Shown in pieces: positions 13,101 to 23,761 of a DNA stretch of 64,000 bases. The position numbers were made by a program, and so were the translations under genes. The stretch's first letter is position 1. Each line of letters begins with the position of its first letter. Origin of the DNA: Bactericera cockerelli (Eukaryota; Arthropoda; Insecta; Hemiptera; Triozidae); NCBI GenBank assembly GCA_024516035.1, contig CM044967.1:1644383-1708382 (forward strand), read 5' to 3'. Under the pieces are notes generated by a model. It saw only the letters and a program-made list of their open reading frames with translations. It ran no database searches and was not told where the DNA came from.

Positions 13101-16100
13101 CAGAAGAAACAAGTTTGCTACCAAAACCGAAAAATAAAGTAATTAAAGATTCACATGTAAATAATTCTGAAGAGTTTGATTACCTTTATTCATCTGACGA
13201 TTCCAGTGGTGAACCAAAGAAAAAGAAAAGATACCAAAGACATTCTAGCTCAGATTCTGATTTTCAACCATCGCCTAGAAAGTCCAACAAAGAGAAAAAA
13301 ATACTTAAAAAGATACCAAAAAAGTCAATACTTGCTGAAAATTCTAACAAGGTCAAGAAAATTAAAAATGTTTCAAATGATATTGCGAACATTAATGGTA
13401 AAATGAAAAATGTTTCAAATGGTATGTTAAACTTTAATGGTAAAATGAAAAATGGTATAGTAAACTTAAATGGCAAGAAAAATGTTTCGAATGATACGGT
13501 AAACTTTAATGGTAAAATGAAAAATGATTCAAATAACATGGTAAATTTCAATGGTAAAATGATAAAAGCCTCAAATGATACGGTAAACTTTAATGGTAAA
13601 ATGAAAAATGTTTCAAATGGTATGATAAACTTTAATGGTAAATTGAAATCATGCATTGGACCACCAAACATATTTATTAAAAAACCAACAAATAAGAGCA
13701 TCATACCTAAAATAATTGATAGACCCGAAAAAAGAATATCACTTTTACGTTTGATTCGTAAAAACAAAGGCTCGAACGAAAATTACAATACCGAAAGCTC
13801 TGACATAAAAGATCACAAATTTGATGTGAAACATTTGAAAACATATTCGTGGAGCCAACCTTTACCCAATAATAAACCAGATAGACTAGTAGAATTAACA
13901 AAGACTAATTTCGACAGCAGAGGAAAATATTTTGAATTATGTCTTCAGAAAAATTCTAATGTTAAACCGTCTACTGATCCTCTCAACCTAGAATCGCTTC
14001 AAAAATTATTAAATCATCGTAGTAATATTCATATTACAGAGAAATGCAATATTATTCCTAACGCTTTTAAAAAAGGACAACCTCCTGATTTAAGTACACC
14101 ATTGTGACATCAAAGTGACCTCGTTAGGCCTTCAAATGAAGACCTAAAGAGTATACATTGCCAGGGCAATGATTCAGCTATTCAACCTTTACCATCTCAA
14201 CTAGACATTCCTGGTTTATCAGGTTCTGATATGTTTGATTGGATAAAACCTCAAGTAAACACCCAAACTGTAAATGTTCTTGATGTATTGTGTCACAAGA
14301 TCAGCAAATCAAATAGTAAATCTGCAATGGAAAAAATGGAGACATCTAGTCAAGACAATTCTTCTTTAATTCGAGACGAGAGGCATAGCGAATGTACAAG
14401 TGCTATTGGTAATATGGCTATTGATTCATCTGTTATCAAGACTAACTGTAACAATACCATACCCTTTAATATAGATATTTTTCAGACTAGCAAAGATAAC
14501 ATAAATTTATATTCAATAGCAAATGATGGGCACCATGATCTCAAACAAAACAATGATAGCGATTTAGATAAAGGCCTATTTGAATTGAATCACAATTTTC
14601 ATCTCGACGAAAAACATCAACTAAAGAAAGAGGAAAAGTCTACTGAACCTTTTGCACAGAATATTCTGAAAGACACAGATAAGAAAATAATGAACTTGAC
14701 TAACTTTTATAATGATGCTCAAAATCAAATAAATGTTAATTCAGAAAGTGAAAGTTCCCTGTATGGCATAGAAGAAAAATCTCAATATGAATCTGTAACG
14801 GTCCTCAAGACAGAACCAATACTAGATAACAGTGTGGTGCAATCTGGAAATCAAAATATAATCAACAATTTAGATGATGCAGTTTTTATTTTTCAAAACA
14901 AAATAGATGTGCCTGATTCGTTCAAAAAGGACGAAGAAGAAATATATAGTAAAGAAGCTTTCAATATTTCAAACTTAAACATAATCAAAACAGACGCTCC
15001 GCAAGATGAAATCGAAAAGCCACTATCTACATTAAAAGTTATCAATTTAAAGTCTGCATCACTTCATCAGTTCCAACCTCCTACTGATACAAAATGTAAT
15101 TCTGGCAGAGAGAACATGTCTTCTGTAGAAAAAAATCACAGCAATTTTATTAACCCACATGGATTAATTAGTGTGACTGATCCAGTATCTCCTAGTCAGA
15201 ATAAAGCCCCTAATAATGCTGTGAACTTTAAATACATATCCTTTCCTGAAAAAAGTGACACTAGTAAAATTATACTAAATAGTAAAAACGTCAAGTTTCC
15301 AATTATTCATATGCAATTACCGGAAGCTTCTCTTCCATCGCTTAAAGTGATAGATTCAAAGAACGACAAAGCTGCAATAAATCAAAAAATAAATAGCTCT
15401 AGCGTAAAATACTTTGTAAAAGACAAAAATGTTTTCAAACTACTGTATTTGAACCCCACCAGAGTAGAAAATGCTACCAATTTTCAAATAAAAAATGAGC
15501 AAGACAAATGCAATAACGGTAATTCTTTCACTTCTTTGAAAAAAAATATTTCTAATCTCAAGCCAAAGCCAAGCATTCCTAAATTATTACATTTTGATTC
15601 ACAAAGAAATAGTACTGTAGATATTTCTAAAGTAGTCATGAAAACAAGTGAGAAAAGAAATGGTACCAATATTGTTAAAGATAGTTCTTCACCGAAACAA
15701 CAATCTGTGAATATTATTTATCAGCCTATTAAACATACAGGAGTTGTGGGATCTAAAAATTTAATCGTCACATTCCCTCACAACAAGATTCAAAACAAAT
15801 CAAATAACTCGCACAATGAAAATTTACCCGCCCCTTCAGAAAAAAATGATAAAAAATTAAATGTCAATCCGATCTGTGCTCACAAAATTGTATTGGTTCC
15901 ATCTTTGGACGAAACAAATCCTATTTCTGATAGGTCAAATCCAATTAGTTCTACTACCATGGAGCAAGTGAGAGAGTTTGAGTCTGTATTAGAAAAAGTA
16001 AAGGAAACTTCGAGATTAAAAGAGAAAGTGTCACCTCATGAAGTAGTTAACACTTCGTTTATATCAACTAACCAAAAGACAGCCAAAAACATAACTGCTG

Positions 16101-18051
16101 TCACTCTTGGTAGTATTCTTCTTCAACCCACAAAAATCACCTCTTATACTAATCTAAATTATACTTCTGAGAAAAAGTAAATACGACTGAAAAACCATTT
16201 ACTGTCAAGCAGTCACCAGTAATAATAGCTAAATCAGAAGATAAAGCTGTGAAACAAACCAACACACAGTTTCCTCAACCACGATCCTCTGCATCTACTT
16301 TCAACCTCTTTGCTACAACATCCACTGATTCTTTAATCAAGCCTATCCAAAAAGCTCAAGAAGACGAACAAACAGCAGAGAAAATTTATAAGATATTAAA
16401 TTCATACACAGAAAAAATTAAAAATGCTCCTGAATTGAAAAATAAGCCTGCACCTCGAAGACGTTCTAATCCGCCAATTGCGAACTCTTCCAAATGCAGA
16501 AAGAGTTTGAAATGTGCAAACAAAATTACATCTAACATGGAGGTAAATGTTAAAACACAAGAAAAAGTAACTAGTAGCACAACCTTAATTCCCGTCTCTG
16601 TTTTTAAAGCTAAAGACAGTCTAACACAAACACCTGTAAAAATACAACAACTGATGGTGCCATTATGCTCAACTCAAGATAATCAGGTTGTTCTCTTAAA
16701 AAACGATAAAAATATAATTTTGAAAAAAATCAAGCAGGTACATAATTTATGTCCTAGTTCTCCTATTGTAAAACCACTCTTGAAAGGAGAGCCCTTAGTT
16801 AATAATATAAATAACCATGTTGTACACTACAAAATTCAGAATGATGCTGTACATGATATAAATTTAATCAATTATTTCCCATCTGTTACTTCAAAGAGTC
16901 ATGCATGTATAATAACTTCAATGCCTTCCTGTGAACCTGTTAATGTGCCTAGTTACTCCAAAGTTCACAAATCTGCCCAAGAAACCCAAACAGATATATC
17001 GATGGAATTTTCTAGAGACATCAATAGTTCGATTGAAATGCCATGTGAAACCAAAAGGATCAATCAAGCTGTAAGTAATAGAGCTCTTAGCCCAGAAAGA
17101 AAGTTGAATGAAGGAAAATACTTTGATAATTTTTGTGTAGCATTGGATCAGCATTATTTTAGAAACTTAGATGTTTTGTTTTTTACGTCGTTCATATTTC
17201 TCAACTATCCATCTAGTCAGCTCTTCATGTTTGAAGCAACTTATGCCTTGAGTAGAATGATACGGTCCAATTCAGTGTCCAATCCTGTTAGTAAGCTCTA
17301 CACAACTCATCAAATGAATGAACTTCAAACTTTTGCTGAGTCACGTTTACCATTGTGGAATAAAATTAAAATTATAGATGATATTATATTGAAAAAGAAG
17401 GGTCCCCACATTTGTGATACAATGATGATCATGATCAAAAAAAGCAATGACAAAAGTAAAAAGGAAAATCTGGTGAAGATCCTTCATGAAGATAAAATTG
17501 AAGTCAACAAATGTAATAGGAATCCAAAATGTTATGGCAAAAAAAATGGAATAAATGACAATTCTAGATTGATAAAATATCCCCATCCTCTAGAACCAAC
17601 CATAATCATTTCAAACAAACCAGATGAAACCAAAAAATCTGAAATGGTTGGTGATGCTAATAACTATAAGAAAGTGTCAAAAATAGATAGAAAAAGAACA
17701 TATCAGGAATATTCCTCCGTTAAATTTGATGTAATAGAGGTGGATAATCCTAAAATAACTGTACCTAAGAAAAGAAAGAAATACAACAAAAGGAATATTA
17801 ACAACACTTTGAAAAAGATTAGTGTCTCACATGAATCTAACAGAGAGAGACGTAAAAGTGGTTCATTGCGGGTCATAAAAAAGCAAAATTTGAAATCACC
17901 TATTCAGAAGAAAAAGATGAAATTAAATAGCAAAAAAAATATTCTCAGAAATAAAAACGTGCAGTCTAGTGTAAATAACAAGTATATCAGTAATTCCTTT
18001 ATTGGGAATCTTGTAAATAAATCCAACAACCTACTTCAAAAAACCAAATGA
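7105..18051 (+). CDS. Large ZNF292/RLF-like nuclear protein, 7 exons, last exon 5.4 kb with an internal TGA and a frameshift
   Basis: Exons: 7105-7254, 8533-8681, 9158-9375, 10025-10227, 10866-11204, 11523-11819, 12665-18051. All junctions are GT-AG and the phases (0,2,1,0,0,0) join cleanly. Exons 1-6 encode ~452 residues of helical, Leu/Cys-rich sequence without low complexity. Motifs such as CIELYTRAITI and IKKECILTAF, and the plan of several small exons then one huge terminal exon, recall vertebrate ZNF292/RLF; this is from memory and was not aligned. The last exon (~1796 codons) is Asn/Lys/Ser-rich, with basic clusters (KKKKRYQRHSSSDSD), seven near-identical 14-residue repeats (~13363-13645), and a compact Leu/Phe-rich segment near 17110-17440 before a very basic tail. 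I find no C2H2 finger in it, unlike ZNF292/RLF. Oddities: an in-frame TGA at 14105-14107 followed by C, after which the same frame stays open; and a one-base deficit in an A5 run at 16172-16176, after which the frame continues from 16177. Function is inferred as a nuclear/chromatin protein only. Confidence 0.75.
8948..9085 (-). mobile_element. SINE family A, diverged copy in intron 2
   Basis: The family A 3' region in reverse (GCCTTATTTATACTGC-C..TTAGGACT...CAGCAGTAAG...ATTATTATGTGGT), with an eroded head that still shows CTGTAGCTCCTAG-like traces. It lies inside an intron of the ZNF292-like gene. Confidence 0.6.
9535..9650 (+). mobile_element. SINE family C, diverged copy in intron 3
   Basis: Traces of a tRNA-like block (GGTTTAAGTCCC) followed by the family C tail (AAGCAAGTTTGAGTA-TTGTGAT-AACACAAATAT). 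Old and degraded. Confidence 0.5.
11985..12270 (+). pseudogene. Mariner/Tc1-type transposase remnant in intron 6
   Basis: In one frame: RSCDLTTLN; after a one-base shift: FLWGCVRALVQTNKLQTL...QMLGKV. This matches the layout of the last catalytic-Asp region in mariner-superfamily transposases (PDLTPxDFFLWGYLKxxVY, then KPxTLxxL). Frames are broken and only the C-terminal part remains. It sits in the 845-bp intron before the giant exon. Confidence 0.65.
12305..12435 (+). mobile_element. SINE family C copy in intron 6
   Basis: The tRNA-like head CCGACCTCAGTAGCTTGATC (box A) is followed by GTGGTTCGAGTCC (box B), then the tail GAGTTTGAGTAxTxxCACG and AACACAAATATGATAGC. It has a short internal deletion relative to the 46.0-kb copy. 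Confidence 0.75.
13363..13645 (+). repeat. In-frame 42-bp tandem repeat (7 units) inside the giant exon
   Basis: Each unit encodes a variant of KNVSNDTVNFNGKM; unit 3 is shortened to 10 residues. Changes between units are mostly at the 'ND/NG' and 'TV/MI' positions, and the frame is kept throughout. It is likely length-variable between individuals. Confidence 0.95.
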
Positions 18052-18430
18052 TCTCAATTAAAATAGAATAGGTTTTGTAGATGAACAAAGTAAATATTTT
18101 AGTAAAATTATTGAAAACATAATATTGAATATGTCTGTATATCTTCTTGTATGTATATTTTTGTATAGAAAAAAAAAACTACTTCTAAAGCAAAAGAAAA
18201 TGATGACACATTTCATAAAAAATATTAGCAGGATTTTATAATTATTATTTTTTATTCTAAAAGTTCTTTTTGTCTTGAAATATACTTTTAATGTCAGTCA
18301 GCTAAAAAAAAAATTGAACCAATAAACAAACAAAAAATAATTGTACTAACATTGATTTTTTTGACAAATTAGAGGCATGAGAAAACAGAACTGTTGAATA
18401 TATTGTATATCTTTCTAATATAATGTTATG
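18052..18430 (+). other. Probable 3' UTR of the ZNF292-like gene
   Basis: AT-rich sequence after the stop codon with an AATAAA at about 18321-18326 that could be the polyadenylation signal. No coding potential is seen. Confidence 0.45.
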
Positions 18431-18930
18431 ATTAGATTTATTTGTTATCCATTAAACGCTGATGGACAAGCATAGAAAGAGAAAAATAAATTGATGAAAA
18501 TATTAATCAACTAAATATATTATGCTTGGATTTAAATGTTAACTATAAGAGTCTCTTAAGACGAGCATGCAAAGAGAAAGATAAATTGATGAAAATATTA
18601 AATAACTTTATAATATACAGAGTGATAATAAATAAATTAAAATGACTGGTGAGTCCCTTTATGGACGCACTGTAAATTTAAATGTTATCCATGAGAGGCT
18701 AAGATAAGCATGCGAAGAGAAAAATAAATTGATGAAAATATTAATTAACTAAATATATTGTGCTTGGATTTAAATGTTATCGATTGTTATCCAATAGTTG
18801 ATGAAAATATTAAATAATTTTATAGTATACCTATTATGTTTAGATTTGAATTCTATCCATTAGAGGTTGTTGACAAAAGCATGCAAAGAGAAAGATCATA
18901 CATATAATTGATGATAATAACTTTATACAT
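18430..18930 (+). repeat. Degenerate ~110-130-bp tandem repeat
   Basis: Four or five diverged units, each with a core like GCATGCAAAGAGAAAGATAA followed by ATTGATGAAAATATTAA and TTTAAATGTTATCC. Units are separated by variable insertions. Confidence 0.8.
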
Positions 18931-18969
18931 TATGCTTTGATATCTAATATAAACCTAAGCAAAAATACA

Positions 18970-19640
18970 CTGCCAATTATGGACACAATACTTCCTCGTG
19001 ACGGTCCACATTGTATACACGTGGCAATTTTGAGATTTTATACTAAATCACTTGTATCTCTAAAACAGCTTAACCGATTTTCTTCAAATTTGTTTTATTT
19101 GGTAGAGTACCGTTTTTCTTACATTCTACAAAAACTTCTGTATCGTTAAGTCGTACACTTCATTTTTACACTTTTTTGTCCAAAATTTTGGATTTTCTTA
19201 TATCAGAGCTAAATCATAATTAATTTAAAAAATATTATTAATGGTATATGTAAAACGCTAATACGCATATACATGCAAATTTTCATCAAAATTGGGTGTA
19301 CCGTTCAAGAGATATAAGCGTATAAGTAAAAAGTTAGTGGTCAGGCGCATGGTCTCCATCACCAAGAACCCCTAGTGCAAAGTTGATAAATTTACTATGG
19401 GACCATCTACAGAACGTCCCCTATATGTGTACAAAATATCATCAAAATCCTTTCAGTATTTTTTGAGATTTGCGCGTTACAAGGAATGTATTTAACAGAC
19501 CGACAGACATACACAAAACCATAGTTCAGGAGGTCATGAAACGTCCAGAAATAAGAACAAAATTGAAATCATAGCAAAAGAATATTTTTTTTAACAATAA
19601 CGAAGACAATACTTCCGATTTCTAATATTGGAAATTCATC
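18970..19640 (+). repeat. Dispersed repeat, longer copy
   Basis: Plus-strand counterpart of the 1575-1850 copy. It ends in the TTCCGATTTCTAATATT motif. It contains a phrase typical of decayed insect elements (TTTTTGAGATTTGCGCGTTAC, then a CAGACCGACAGACATAC tract). No open reading frame survives. Confidence 0.7.
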
Positions 19641-19654
19641 GGATGTAATAATGT

Positions 19655-19800
19655 AATATCATTGAATTTTTGCTCGAAAACGTAGTTATTTGTATATTGT
19701 AATAAATCGAAAAATAAATATAAATCTGTATTATTCTATAGCGTTTTAAAATCGATAATCTTATGAATTTGTTATTTATTGTGTTTGTCCTCTCCTTTTT
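19655..19800 (+). repeat. Duplicated segment (copy 1 of 2)
   Basis: Nearly identical to 21970-22115 over ~145 bp (shared blocks TTTTTGCTCGAAAACGTAG, CTATAGCGTTTTAAAATCG, GATAATCTTATGAATTTG). In both copies it follows the TTCCGATTTCTAATATT end motif, so the two are one repeat family. Confidence 0.85.
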
Positions 19801-19827
19801 TCTTACCACAGCATTAAAATAATATTA

Positions 19828-20239
19828 GGGCGAAATTAATGGACAAGTTCTAAAAATCTCTATGATTTCATTCCCTTCGCCGTCGAAACCTTTGGCTCTT
19901 TTGGTCCAAGTGCTTTGGAAATGTTTAATAGCATATCCAAAACCTTGGTCCTTGAGACGAAGGACAGACGCGCCGGGGAATATTTCAGGCAACGGCTTAG
20001 TTTCGCTGTTCAGAGAGGTAATGTTGCCTCAGTGCTGAGCACACTGCCTCGGGAAGATGTCCTGGGGGAAGTCTTTTATATTTTGTAAAAATAAAACATG
20101 CTATCATATTTACACTAATTGTAAAAAAAAAAAAAATTCACAAGTCATTGCTAAACGTCGGTTTTCCCTATCTTAGACAGTACGCAATCCGTGACTTAGC
20201 GCCACAGAAGTATTACAAAAACGTCCAATAATTTCGCCC
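19828..20239. mobile_element. PIF/Harbinger-like MITE, long form (412 bp)
   Basis: Terminal inverted repeats GGGCGAAATTAATGGAC and its reverse complement variant (ATTTCGCCC), flanked by TTA on both sides, the 3-bp duplication of the PIF/Harbinger superfamily. The interior (TTTTCCCTATCTTA, GTACGCAATCCGTGACTTAG) is shared with the 129-bp copies at 39.3 and 50.3 kb. No transposase is present. Confidence 0.85.
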
Positions 20240-20344
20240 TTAATCTCAGGAGAGTTCCATTAGTGTATCAGCAAGCTCAAGAAGTATTATTTTTTGATCC
20301 TACTCGTAGTACTACGTCCGATGCAGTAGTGGAGAAATAATAAT

Positions 20345-20620
20345 AAAAAAACTGTGTTATCATATAGCAATTTTAGTGGGTAGCGCAGACTTACAGGACT
20401 TTTCCGTATCTTTGTAATCCTATATCTTATTTTTGCCTATATTTCCGCCACTGGTCGCTGCTCACATTGAAGCAACTACTTAGTTTTCCTCACGTGGTAT
20501 GAGTGGACCCCTTACACCCAAGTACAGAGCAGAAAAAATCCCGACCTGCTGGGGATCGAACCCAGGTCACCCCGCGTGCGAGCCTAGTGCGCTAACCCAT
20601 TTTTGGCCACGGTGACTTCT
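20345..20620 (-). mobile_element. SINE family D (tRNA-headed)
   Basis: Reverse copy. The right side carries the tRNA-like head (GGGGATCGAACCCAGGTCACC, then GCGCTAACxCA); the left part carries the family tail (ACTTAGTTTTCCTCACG, CGCCACTGGTCGCTGC, TAGTGGGTAGCGCAG). Confidence 0.85.
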
Positions 20621-21267
20621 GGAGGAGGAAAAGTAAACACTAAAACCTCCTCTCAACCTCATTCATGAAGAAGGACTAGATAGTATGTCGAGGGAAATTC
20701 GGGGTTTGCGGCACAAAATAAGAAAAAAATAACCATGTAAAAAAAACAATACATTTCAAAGGTGGTGGTGCTGGCAAATGTCCCTCATGGGTGGGCTGAG
20801 AAAGAAATAAAATTCTAAAGCTGATGCCACCAACAGAGACAGGCTAATTAAACAAAAAAGTATGTACCTACGTTAACCACTTGTTTTAGGGACCATTTCA
20901 GGGGGGTCTACGTACACTCTACAACAAAAGGCGCGAAAATGGTTTCCAGTGGAGTGACTGGACTGGAAAAGTTGAATATGTTCAGTTAGATACACACCTT
21001 ACCTGTTTGATCTATTGAAATGGGATAAAAAATTCACTCTAAATACACGATACTACCTTACTTTTGATATCAAAATCATGCCCATTACATTTTAAGGGGT
21101 GACCACACACAGAAAATAGTTCATACATTTTTGATGATTGGTTAAAATAAACTTCCAAACGCCTTGACTTTTAATCTTAGTGATAAAAAGCCGGACTCAT
21201 CAGAAAGATCCACAATGCAACGCCAAGCTGAGAGACATAACAGGAACATAGAAATGATAGTAGTCAC

Positions 21268-21505
21268 TGTGGCAGAGTGAGTTAGCGCACTAGGCATTGC
21301 ACTCATGGTGACCTGGGTTCGATCCCCAGTGGGGCAAATTCTTTCTGTACTTGGATGTTCGGGGTTTCGTGAGGAAAAATGAGAAGCTGCTTTGATGTGA
21401 AGCAGCGACCAGTGGAAAAAAGTAATACAAGATATTGTAAATTAAAGTGGTAAAGTCCTATGATTCTGAGCTCCCCACTAAAATTGTGACATAATAACAC
21501 AAAGA
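21268..21505 (+). mobile_element. SINE family D (tRNA-headed)
   Basis: Head GTCACTGTGGCAGAGTGAG (box A), GGCATTGCACTCATGG (anticodon-loop region with TGC, so tRNA-Ala-like) and GGTTCGATCCCC (box B). The tail is GGATGTTCGGGGT, GAGGAAAAATGAG and the ATAATAACACAAAG end. Confidence 0.9.
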
Positions 21506-21557
21506 AAAATCATTTTTTTATTATTATTATTATTCTAACATAGGAAATGATGGACCT

Positions 21558-21725
21558 GGCCCTCGTTCCAGAAAGTACTCTCACTCTCATAATCCCCGAA
21601 TCTCCCTTTCAACCGTCACACAATACACTCTGATTGGTTAATTTGAATGAAATAACCAATCAGAGTGCGTGTATGTGTGACTGTGGAAACGGAGATTTTG
21701 AGAGTGGAGTATTTCTGGAACGGGC
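21558..21725. mobile_element. Hairpin (palindromic) MITE
   Basis: The left arm (GGCCCTCGTTCCAGAAA, CACTCTGATTGGTTA) is mirrored by the right arm (TAACCAATCAGAGTG, TTTCTGGAACGGGC) around a short centre near 21642-21652. Arms are about 80 bp with scattered mismatches. I cannot assign a superfamily. Confidence 0.8.
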
Positions 21726-21969
21726 TACTGATATTACATTCTTTTCTTGGGTGGGGATGTCCTCTCTTACTCCCAACATTAAAACTGTTGAGATTAGGAC
21801 GAATACTGACGTAGTGACAATAGACAGTGTGGGGATGATGAGCACCACTTGGAGTCTACCCTCTCCGAGGACCCTCTTAGGATGATGCAAACCGACCCAC
21901 TACAAACCCCCCTCATTATAACGAACACAATACTTCCGATTTCTAATATTAGACATTCATCGGGTGTAA

Positions 21970-22115
21970 TATCATTGAATTTTTGCTCGAAAACGTAGTT
22001 ATTTGTATATATTGTAATAAATCGATAAATAAATACAAATCTGTATTATTCTATAGCGTTTTAAAATCGATAATCTTATGAATTTGTTATTTTTTGTGTT
22101 TGTCTTCTCCTTTTT
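21970..22115 (+). repeat. Duplicated segment (copy 2 of 2)
   Basis: See the copy at 19655-19800. The lead-in motif TTCCGATTTCTAATATTAG at about 21935 is shared as well. Confidence 0.85.
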
Positions 22116-22679
22116 GATATTACTACTGATGTTACCTGTGAAAGCAATTCCAACATCTAAAACTTACTGCTAATCCGATTGAGCTGAAACTTGGTACGGT
22201 CACTACTGACTAGGGCTGATGAGTGGAAGTGGGTAATAAAGTACCCGGGGGCTTGGGTACTTGTTGAAAAATAATCGGGTAATCGGGTACCCGGTTTCAA
22301 ATGAAAAAAATTGGTTACGCGCTTGCTTCTTACTCTGGTAGCCGAGTGAGAGTTTTATGAGCCAGTTTGAATGGAATAAGTAGTTGTAAAATAAAACTGA
22401 CTGGGCTTGAACACAGGATGACGTGGGTTCGATCGTCAGCAGGGCAGAAATTTTTATGCCATTTTTTATTGCTGATTTCTGTGTAATAGACTCCCTGGGA
22501 AATAAATGGTTCCTACCCTATGTGTGAGTTTTAACCGTTATTTGTCATGGTTAGTAATTTTTAATCTAAAATCTGCCCTTATGAGGGCATGTTATTTGAT
22601 GCCATCATTACAAATATTTAAATATTTAAAAAATAAAACGACAACAACAAACGAACACAGTATAATGGCTATTAATATT

Positions 22680-22935
22680 AATTTCTCGCTTGATTTTACT
22701 TGCTCGAAAACAGCTACTTATTTTTCTTTACAATGTATGAGAGGAAGCCTTACCTGAGAGTTTATTGTATTTACTCAAATAGATAAAGAGGTGCTTTGTT
22801 AAACTGTTGGCATAATGGGACTATCTGTCTTGCGCTGACAGTCTAAATAAAGCACCACTTATACCTAAACATACAGAGCTGAAAAATCTGACCCTCCTCC
22901 GGTATTTGAACCTGGATCAATGCGGTACTTCGAGT
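22680..22935 (-). mobile_element. SINE family D remnant split by an element tail ending AGTCTAAATAAAGCACC
   Basis: Family D tail traces (CAGCTACTTATTTTTCTTTAC, TATGAGxGGA) and head traces (GGTATTTGAACCTGGATCA) are separated by ~100 bp. The separating stretch carries GACAGTCTAAATAAAGCACC, which recurs near 36325. This suggests an insertion into an old SINE. Confidence 0.5.
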
Positions 22936-23013
22936 TTTTTCCCGTCTTTTTTAAATTCGCTAGAAAGTACTGTTGCCTGAAATAGAATGACCGTGAATTG
23001 GTTGTCTGAAACC

Positions 23014-23226
23014 GTGCACTGGTTGTGAAGTGGTTAACGCGCTAGTCTGCTAATCCAGGTAGTGTATGGATCCGTTGGTTCGAATCCCAACCAGTGCATG
23101 AATTTTTCCTAATTAATTTGAGTTTGTAACCACATAATAATAAGACTCTGAGGGTTAGGTGGTAGAAAATGTTTTAAGCATTAACCTCGCCTGGTGGTTA
23201 CCTATCACTAAAGAGTATTATTATTC
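23014..23226 (+). mobile_element. SINE family B (tRNA-headed)
   Basis: Head GTGCACTGGTTGTGAAGTGG, TTAACGCGCTAGTCTG (box A region) and GTTGGTTCGAATCCCA (box B). The tail is TGCATGAATTTTTCCT, GACTCTGAGGGTTAGG, CACTAAAGAGTATTATTATT. Confidence 0.92.
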
Positions 23227-23253
23227 TGTCTGTCCCGGTAGAATCCAGAGTCT

Positions 23254-23458
23254 GTCCCGGTAGCTCAGTGGTAAAGTTGGCACTCTGTGAATCCAGAGGT
23301 CGTGGGTTCAAAACCCAGTCGGGACATGACAAGTTATCCTCCCATTTGGGATTTTTACCACATAATACTATGTCTTGGGCTTACTGCTGGATTAATGGGA
23401 CTTTAATAGTCCTAATCGGGCAATATTATTTATATAAGGCTTTATTATTATTATTAAT
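23254..23458 (+). mobile_element. SINE family A (tRNA-headed)
   Basis: The 73-base head folds like a tRNA: acceptor GTCCCGG/TCGGGAC, box A TAGCTCAGTGGTAAAG, box B GGTTCAAAACC. The tail is ATGACAAGTTATCCTCCC, CTTGGGCTTACTGCTGG, CCTAATCGGGCA and (ATT)n. It follows a truncated head duplicate (GTCCCGGTAGAATCCAGAG at ~23231). It lacks the extra ATTCCAGAG seen in other copies, so it may be the ancestral head form. Confidence 0.92.
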
Positions 23459-23761
23459 GACAGCCGCTATATCCCAAGTTCTGTACTGTCCCGGGTATTG
23501 GTGAGTTACCCCCCGGGTACCCATCAGATACGTTTTTCACAAGAAAATGCTCATCCAGCGCTCCTTGCGACCAATCATCTCACATAGAAATAATATGTGG
23601 TTCAGGACAAGCCAACTTTTGAACTTCAGTTGATCAGAGACCATCACTCCCCCAGCTGTAGCCAAGCTAATTACAACAACAGCATTCCTAAGATAGGAAA
23701 GATATCAATTTTCAGACTAATTCTTTAGTTTCTATTCCTATCCTCAGAATTACAAGTCCAT

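Noticed and set aside
13264..13767. Minus-strand 167-codon frame
   Set aside because: A shadow of the tandem repeat in the ZNF292-like exon.
16172..16178. Programmed -1 frameshift signal
   Set aside because: The run is GAAAAAG, not a canonical X-XXY-YYZ heptamer, and no downstream pseudoknot is evident; a homopolymer indel is simpler.
23254..23326. A functional tRNA gene
   Set aside because: The head folds like a tRNA, but the anticodon loop is irregular and a fixed SINE tail follows; several copies share the same tail.
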